A stretch of 64,000 bases of DNA from Leptolyngbyaceae cyanobacterium RM1_1_2 (lineage in GTDB: Bacteria; Cyanobacteriota; Cyanobacteriia; Phormidesmidales; Phormidesmidaceae), in the NCBI GenBank assembly GCA_012032345.1, contig JAAUQI010000018.1, positions 1 through 64,000 of the forward strand, written 5' to 3'. Below, piece after piece: positions 60,625-64,000 of this stretch. A model generated the notes under the pieces. The model saw only the letters and a list, made by a program, of their open reading frames with translations. It made no database searches and was not told the DNA's origin. Position 1 is the first letter of the stretch, and each line of letters opens with the position of its first letter. Position numbers and translations under genes: made by a program.

Positions 60625-61203
60625 CTAGCGGTCTAAGAACGGGAACACAAACGCGATCGGGGCTTTTTGCTCAACGGTAATACGACCCTCAACCACAACC
60701 CCAGGCACAATCGTGTCCGGGGGCATGGCCTTGACCATAGGGGCAAGCTGGGCCAAAACTTCCAGACGTCCGGCCTGGGAGTCTGGATTGGGGTCATCGG
60801 CTATCTGCCGGGCCTGAGTAATGGTTAAGCCGGGTGGCTCAGCGATCGCGGTGATCTCTGCCATCACCCCCGGTTCGTTATAGAGCAGCAGGGTTTCAGG
60901 CATTAGCACCACGGGCATACCGGGTCGAAACTGCCCCCGATAGCGATTGTCAAAATGCAGCAGCGCCACCAGCTCGTTCGAGCTGTCACCGTTGCGCACC
61001 AGCAGCCCCTGACCGCTAGTGGTCACCGGGATGCGACCGACAAAGCTCCAGATCAGGCCCAAGCCCAGCAGTGCGGCAAGGGTGCCCAGAGGCAGCCAGG
61101 TTCTAAGGTTGACCAGCTTCATCAGCTCGTCTAGTCGCTCTGGAGATGACAGCCGTTCGAGTGACTCCTGACGAAACAGGTTTTGAGTATCCTTTTCAGA
61201 CAT
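60625..61203 (-). CDS. NHLP-type HlyD-like secretion protein
   Basis: A 192-residue protein starting at ATG 61203. The longer frame upstream is rich in Met/Pro/Arg repeats and lies over the preceding gene, so it is not the protein. R-Q-E-S-L-E-R-L-S-S-P-E-R-L-D-E-L at its start is the mark of NHLP secretion proteins, followed by one membrane helix (W-L-P-L-G-T-L-A-A-L-L-G-L-G-L-I) and a short barrel-type domain. The length is less than usual HlyD proteins because the hairpin is missing. It overlaps the preceding gene by 8 bases. Confidence 0.85.
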   Translation of the reverse strand: MSEKDTQNLFRQESLERLSSPERLDELMKLVNLRTWLPLGTLAALLGLGLIWSFVGRIPVTTSGQGLLVRNGDSSNELVALLHFDNRYRGQFRPGMPVVLMPETLLLYNEPGVMAEITAIAEPPGLTITQARQIADDPNPDSQAGRLEVLAQLAPMVKAMPPDTIVPGVVVEGRITVEQKAPIAFVFPFLDR

Positions 61204-62257
61204 TGTGACTGGACTCCAGCTGCGACAGCATCCAGTTGAATTTTTTAGCCCCTTCTGATAGCTGCTGCAGGTCATCCATGTCGAGTTCTTCGTCATCTGC
61301 GCTACTGGCATCCGCGCTACTGGCATCCGCGCTGCTGGCATCGACCTCGCGGGCATTCAGGGCCTGCAGTAGCTCCAAAATCTGAATGGCAATGACTCGG
61401 TAGAACCGAGAAGAAAAGCTGTCGTCTACCTGTAGCTTAGTCGCTAGGGTTTGGCGAGGCACCGCAAACACCAGGGAATCTTCCACCGCTCGTAGCGTCA
61501 CTGGCAGGGGATGAAAATCTAGAAACGAAGTAATTCCCGGCATCCCCCCCTTGGAGAGTCTGGCAAAGACTTTCTGATCGCGGGTGCTGTTTTCTAAACC
61601 TGAAAAACACAGATATAGCGGATTAAAATCTCCCTCAGGAGCCGAAATCGCCATTTGCCCGTCTAGCAAAATGTAAAAGGCATCCACCGGACGCCCCGCC
61701 TGCAGCAGCACCCGATCTGCCGCAATAGTTTCGGTTTGCCCAAAAGAGACCAGCCAGTCCACATCGCTATCGCGCAGTTCTCCAAACACTGAGAGCACTT
61801 CTTTGGCCGAGCGTCCCCAATACTGGAGCCGATTGGAATGCTCAAAAATGCAGCGCAAACGCCGGGAAAGCATCACTGCGATCGCCCGGTAAAGATGAGC
61901 TGCAAAGGCAATATCCCCAGCCAGTTTCTCTTTTACTTTGACAATCGGTAGGGACAAAATCAGCGACTCTTCTAAAGTTTGAACCACCGTAGAGTCAGCG
62001 ATATCAAATAGAGGCCCAAATCCAATCACTTCACCCTGAGCCAGCTCATCAGACAAAACACCCTCAGGGACAACATTCACAGCGTCAGCGCTAGCAAAGC
62101 TCTGACTTAATCGCCCTGCAATCACGAGAAAGAGATCATTTGAAGGAACCCTGGGACTGAGCAAAACATGGCCAGCCGGGAACTTTTCACGGCTCCCCCG
62201 CGTGATCATCCAGTCCAGATCCGTATTACTCAGCTCTCGCAACAATGTATCTGTCAT
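61196..62257 (-). CDS. Tandem cNMP-binding-like protein of NHLP operon
   Basis: A 353-residue protein, start ATG 62257. Two cyclic-nucleotide-binding-like domains occur (~25-150 and 170-310), each with the jelly-roll pattern (F-L-V-I-A-G-R-L and Y-I-L-L-D-G-Q-M). The ligand arginine cluster is not clearly present. The C-terminus has three D-A-S-S-A repeats encoded by a 15-base tandem repeat. The family is known as bacteriocin-type transport-associated (TIGR03896-like). It is the first gene of the exporter operon and may be a scaffold or regulator. Confidence 0.85.
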   Translation of the reverse strand: MTDTLLRELSNTDLDWMITRGSREKFPAGHVLLSPRVPSNDLFLVIAGRLSQSFASADAVNVVPEGVLSDELAQGEVIGFGPLFDIADSTVVQTLEESLILSLPIVKVKEKLAGDIAFAAHLYRAIAVMLSRRLRCIFEHSNRLQYWGRSAKEVLSVFGELRDSDVDWLVSFGQTETIAADRVLLQAGRPVDAFYILLDGQMAISAPEGDFNPLYLCFSGLENSTRDQKVFARLSKGGMPGITSFLDFHPLPVTLRAVEDSLVFAVPRQTLATKLQVDDSFSSRFYRVIAIQILELLQALNAREVDASSADASSADASSADDEELDMDDLQQLSEGAKKFNWMLSQLESSHNV

Positions 62258-62572
62258 GACAACTTGAACCTTGATTAAGTTCGCAAAAGAGCTGATTAAG
62301 TAACCTGCCGCTTCTGAGCAAGACCTGTAAAACTTAAAGTATTGACTCAGCAAACACATTGTAAATTCATTTTCTCCATAAATTTTCCGCTCGCTCAAAC
62401 AGCAAATTTTTTACTACAAAAGACAGGCACTTTATCTGAAACAAAGGATAAAAAGTTAAGTTTTGTGTACAAAATCGTATTTGACTGAGCTAAATCACGA
62501 CTTTTTCAAGCAGACAGTTTTTAGTCGTCTCAACACAATAGAAAGGGTAGATATTTGGACGGGAGAATTGAA
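62258..62572. promoter_or_regulatory. Divergent promoter region of precursor peptide and export operon
   Basis: An AT-rich gap between two divergent units. The minus-strand frame extending from 62257 to 62398 has no good start or family-like sequence, so I regard it as leader. GGGAG at 62561-62565 is the Shine-Dalgarno sequence of the precursor gene. No clear sigma boxes are assigned. Confidence 0.4.
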
Positions 62573-62749
62573 ATGGCTGAAGACATGAAGAAAGAAGTCG
62601 AGAAAGAAGCCTCTGAAGAGCAGCTTTCTGAAGAACAGCTCAAGAATGTAGCGGGTGGCGTCAATTTTGATCAGCTACGTCGTGACAATCTAGACAAAGA
62701 TGCTTCTCAGATTGATGAAATTCGCCGCGAAAATCTAGATAAGGACTAA
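62573..62749 (+). CDS. Double-glycine leader peptide with duplicated core
   Basis: A 58-residue precursor, chosen start ATG 62573 with GGGAG seven bases upstream. The leader (1-29) is charged and ends L-S-E-E-Q-L-K-N-V-A-G-G, the cleavage motif of C39 peptidases. The core (30-58) holds two copies of a 12-residue unit: F-D-Q-L-R-R-D-N-L-D-K-D and I-D-E-I-R-R-E-N-L-D-K-D. It has no Cys, Ser or Thr apart from one Ser, so it is not a lanthipeptide. No modifying enzyme is in the window. It is divergent from the NHLP exporter that should handle it. Confidence 0.85.
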   Translation: MAEDMKKEVEKEASEEQLSEEQLKNVAGGVNFDQLRRDNLDKDASQIDEIRRENLDKD

Positions 62750-62844
62750 CTCAGCTCAGGCTGACCAGCAATCAGATAGCCTCAGCTCAGCTCATTAATT
62801 GGGATGGCTGGCAATGCTTGTATTGAATTAGTTGTCTACACACC

Positions 62845-62874
62845 AAGGCTCCAGCTTTAATTAGCTGGAGCCTT
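62845..62874 (+). terminator. Rho-independent terminator
   Basis: A perfect 12-bp stem (AAGGCTCCAGCT at 62845-62856 with its complement 62863-62874) and six-base loop TTAATT, followed by TCTCTG. It lies after the precursor peptide gene and before the convergent cytochrome gene. Confidence 0.75.
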
Positions 62875-62912
62875 TCTCTGTGGATTGAAAAAACTGGCGT
62901 TTTTGTTGCAGG

Positions 62913-64000
62913 CTAAAGCGAATTGAGAAACTTGAGCAGGGCAGTGCGATCGCGTGGCTGCATGGCTACAAACTGCTGTTTAGACGGCTCGGCCTCACCG
63001 CCGTGCCACAAAATTGCCTCTTCCAGGGTACGGGCGCGGCCATCGTGCAGATAGCCAGAGTAAGGCAGCACAGTCTGCGTCAGCCCTATGCCCCACAGCG
63101 GCGGCGTCCGCCATTCTTGAGCGCTGGCGCTAAAGTCGGGCCTGCCGTCAGCCAGCCCTGTGCCCATGTCGTGCAGCAGCAGGTCAGTGTAGGGATGAAT
63201 GGTTTGGTCAGCTAGGGCGGCGATCGCAGTCGGCCCGGTCTTGACGGTAGAGAGGTGACAGGCAGTGCAGTTAGCAGCGGCAAAGAGTTTTTCCCCTGCT
63301 TGCACCATCGGCTCCTCTAACTGAGTCCGGGCAGGCACTGCCAAAGACTGCACGTAAAAAGTAGCCGCTTCCAGGGTTTCTTGATCAATTTCAAAGCCGC
63401 CCTCGGTGTCTGGAATCAGCGGATTGGCAACGCCCATGTCATTTACATAGGCAGTCGCCGTCTGCGACAGCAGCGTAGACGAGTTGGCCTTCCAGCCAAA
63501 GCGACCCGCTGCCATCGCCTGAGTCTCAAACTCCCACACCCGGTTCAGTCGTCCTGAGATGCCATCCTGGTTTCGATCTTCTGGGTCAGCCTGTGCCCTA
63601 AGAGTTTGCTCAGGAATCGCCTCTAGCAGTCCGCCGCCAAATACTGGAGGCGGGATTCTCAAAGAGGTCAAGAGCTGATCTGGGAGAGGCTGGGCTGAGT
63701 CAGCCGGGGAAATCTTGAGCTGAGGCGATCGCAGCGTGTAGGTCGTGCCGTCTGCATACTGTCCGGTTTGCTCCTGCCAGCTCAGCGCCAGTGCCGCCTC
63801 TGGCTGGTAGCCGTAAACTGCGTGATCCTGTATTTGGGTACCAATCTCAGGAACCGGGACGACGCCGTCTGCTAGATTAACGGCCAGTTCTGAGGCTGCG
63901 GGTAAGCTAACCCGGACTAGAGCCTGCCCTAGCTGCGGCAGTCCTCGCCCGTTCTTGATGTGGCAGGCCGAGCAAGAAGAATTGTTAAACAAGGGGCCTA
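62913..64000 (-). CDS. Di-heme oxidoreductase (DUF1111 type), partial
   Basis: The reading frame continues beyond the window's right edge (G-P-L-F-N-N-S precedes the first visible methionine), so the N-terminus is missing. Two c-type heme sites are visible: C-S-A-C-H near the start and C-T-A-C-H in the middle. R-T-P-P-L-W-G-I-G, Y-L-H-D-G-R-A-R-T and I-L-W-H-G-G-E-A are hallmarks of the DHOR/DUF1111 family, whose members are periplasmic cytochromes related to MauG and cytochrome c peroxidases. Its electron partners are unknown. Lies convergent with the precursor gene. Confidence 0.9.
   Translation of the reverse strand, partial: GPLFNNSSCSACHIKNGRGLPQLGQALVRVSLPAASELAVNLADGVVPVPEIGTQIQDHAVYGYQPEAALALSWQEQTGQYADGTTYTLRSPQLKISPADSAQPLPDQLLTSLRIPPPVFGGGLLEAIPEQTLRAQADPEDRNQDGISGRLNRVWEFETQAMAAGRFGWKANSSTLLSQTATAYVNDMGVANPLIPDTEGGFEIDQETLEAATFYVQSLAVPARTQLEEPMVQAGEKLFAAANCTACHLSTVKTGPTAIAALADQTIHPYTDLLLHDMGTGLADGRPDFSASAQEWRTPPLWGIGLTQTVLPYSGYLHDGRARTLEEAILWHGGEAEPSKQQFVAMQPRDRTALLKFLNSL

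Noticed and set aside
61204-61356. Longer start for the HlyD-like protein
   Set aside because: The additional sequence is the antiframe of a tandem repeat in the upstream gene; family start is at 61203.
62555-62572. TTG start of the precursor peptide
   Set aside because: The ATG at 62573 has the Shine-Dalgarno GGGAG; the extra six residues break the leader pattern.

Overview
The window looks like a chromosomal segment of a filamentous or unicellular cyanobacterium (Leptolyngbya/Synechococcales-like composition is a guess). The HIP1 octamer GCGATCGC and its core occur throughout. Gene content agrees: an flv4-(sll0218-like)-flv2 flavodiiron operon, an ethylene-receptor-type histidine kinase, a WYL-regulated type I-D CRISPR-Cas locus and an NHLP peptide exporter. 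No tRNA, rRNA or CRISPR array was recognised.

Left end (1-9 kb): a type I-D cas operon on the minus strand runs cas10d-csc2-csc1-cas3', then an MntA-type nucleotidyltransferase, then the first 21 codons of cas6 at the window edge. Its probable WYL-domain regulator is divergent at 7.9 kb. cas4/cas1/cas2 and the array should lie to the left. The expected HepT partner of MntA is reduced to a start-codon stub.

9-23 kb, accessory region: a HExxH protein, two overlapping STAND/AAA ATPases (one with a vMAP-type helix-turn-helix), an Uma2 nuclease-like protein, and a five-gene minus-strand set. That set comprises a glycine-zipper protein, a DnaJ-type zinc-ribbon protein, an acidic/coiled-coil protein, a PASTA protein, and a 1,862-residue subtilase - unknown domains - peptidoglycan-binding - phospholipase D protein. 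I consider this set the best candidate for an undescribed (secreted or toxin-like) system.

23-46 kb: a minimal ethylene-binding-domain kinase; a dipeptide/oligopeptide ABC importer (solute-binding protein, two permeases, fused double ATPase); a heterodimeric ABC exporter; an amino-acid-permease/PAS/histidine-kinase fusion; a MerR-CMD-(broken aldo/keto reductase) unit; a thioredoxin-CcdA pair; and the flv4-2 operon. The second permease, the second exporter half and flv2 each carry a one-base homopolymer frameshift, which suggests assembly errors or recent decay.

46-64 kb: an acyl-CoA dehydrogenase/PIG-L/NodS-type methyltransferase/GT2 cluster, an orphan ZnuC-like ATPase, a NarL-type two-component pair, an atypical OmpR-type regulator, a 4-OT tautomerase, then an NHLP-type export operon (cNMP-domain protein, HlyD-like protein, C39-peptidase ABC, second ABC). 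Divergent from it is a 58-residue double-glycine-leader peptide whose core is two copies of a 12-residue unit. A di-heme cytochrome (DUF1111 type) runs off the right edge. All functions are inferred from sequence reading; no database search was run.
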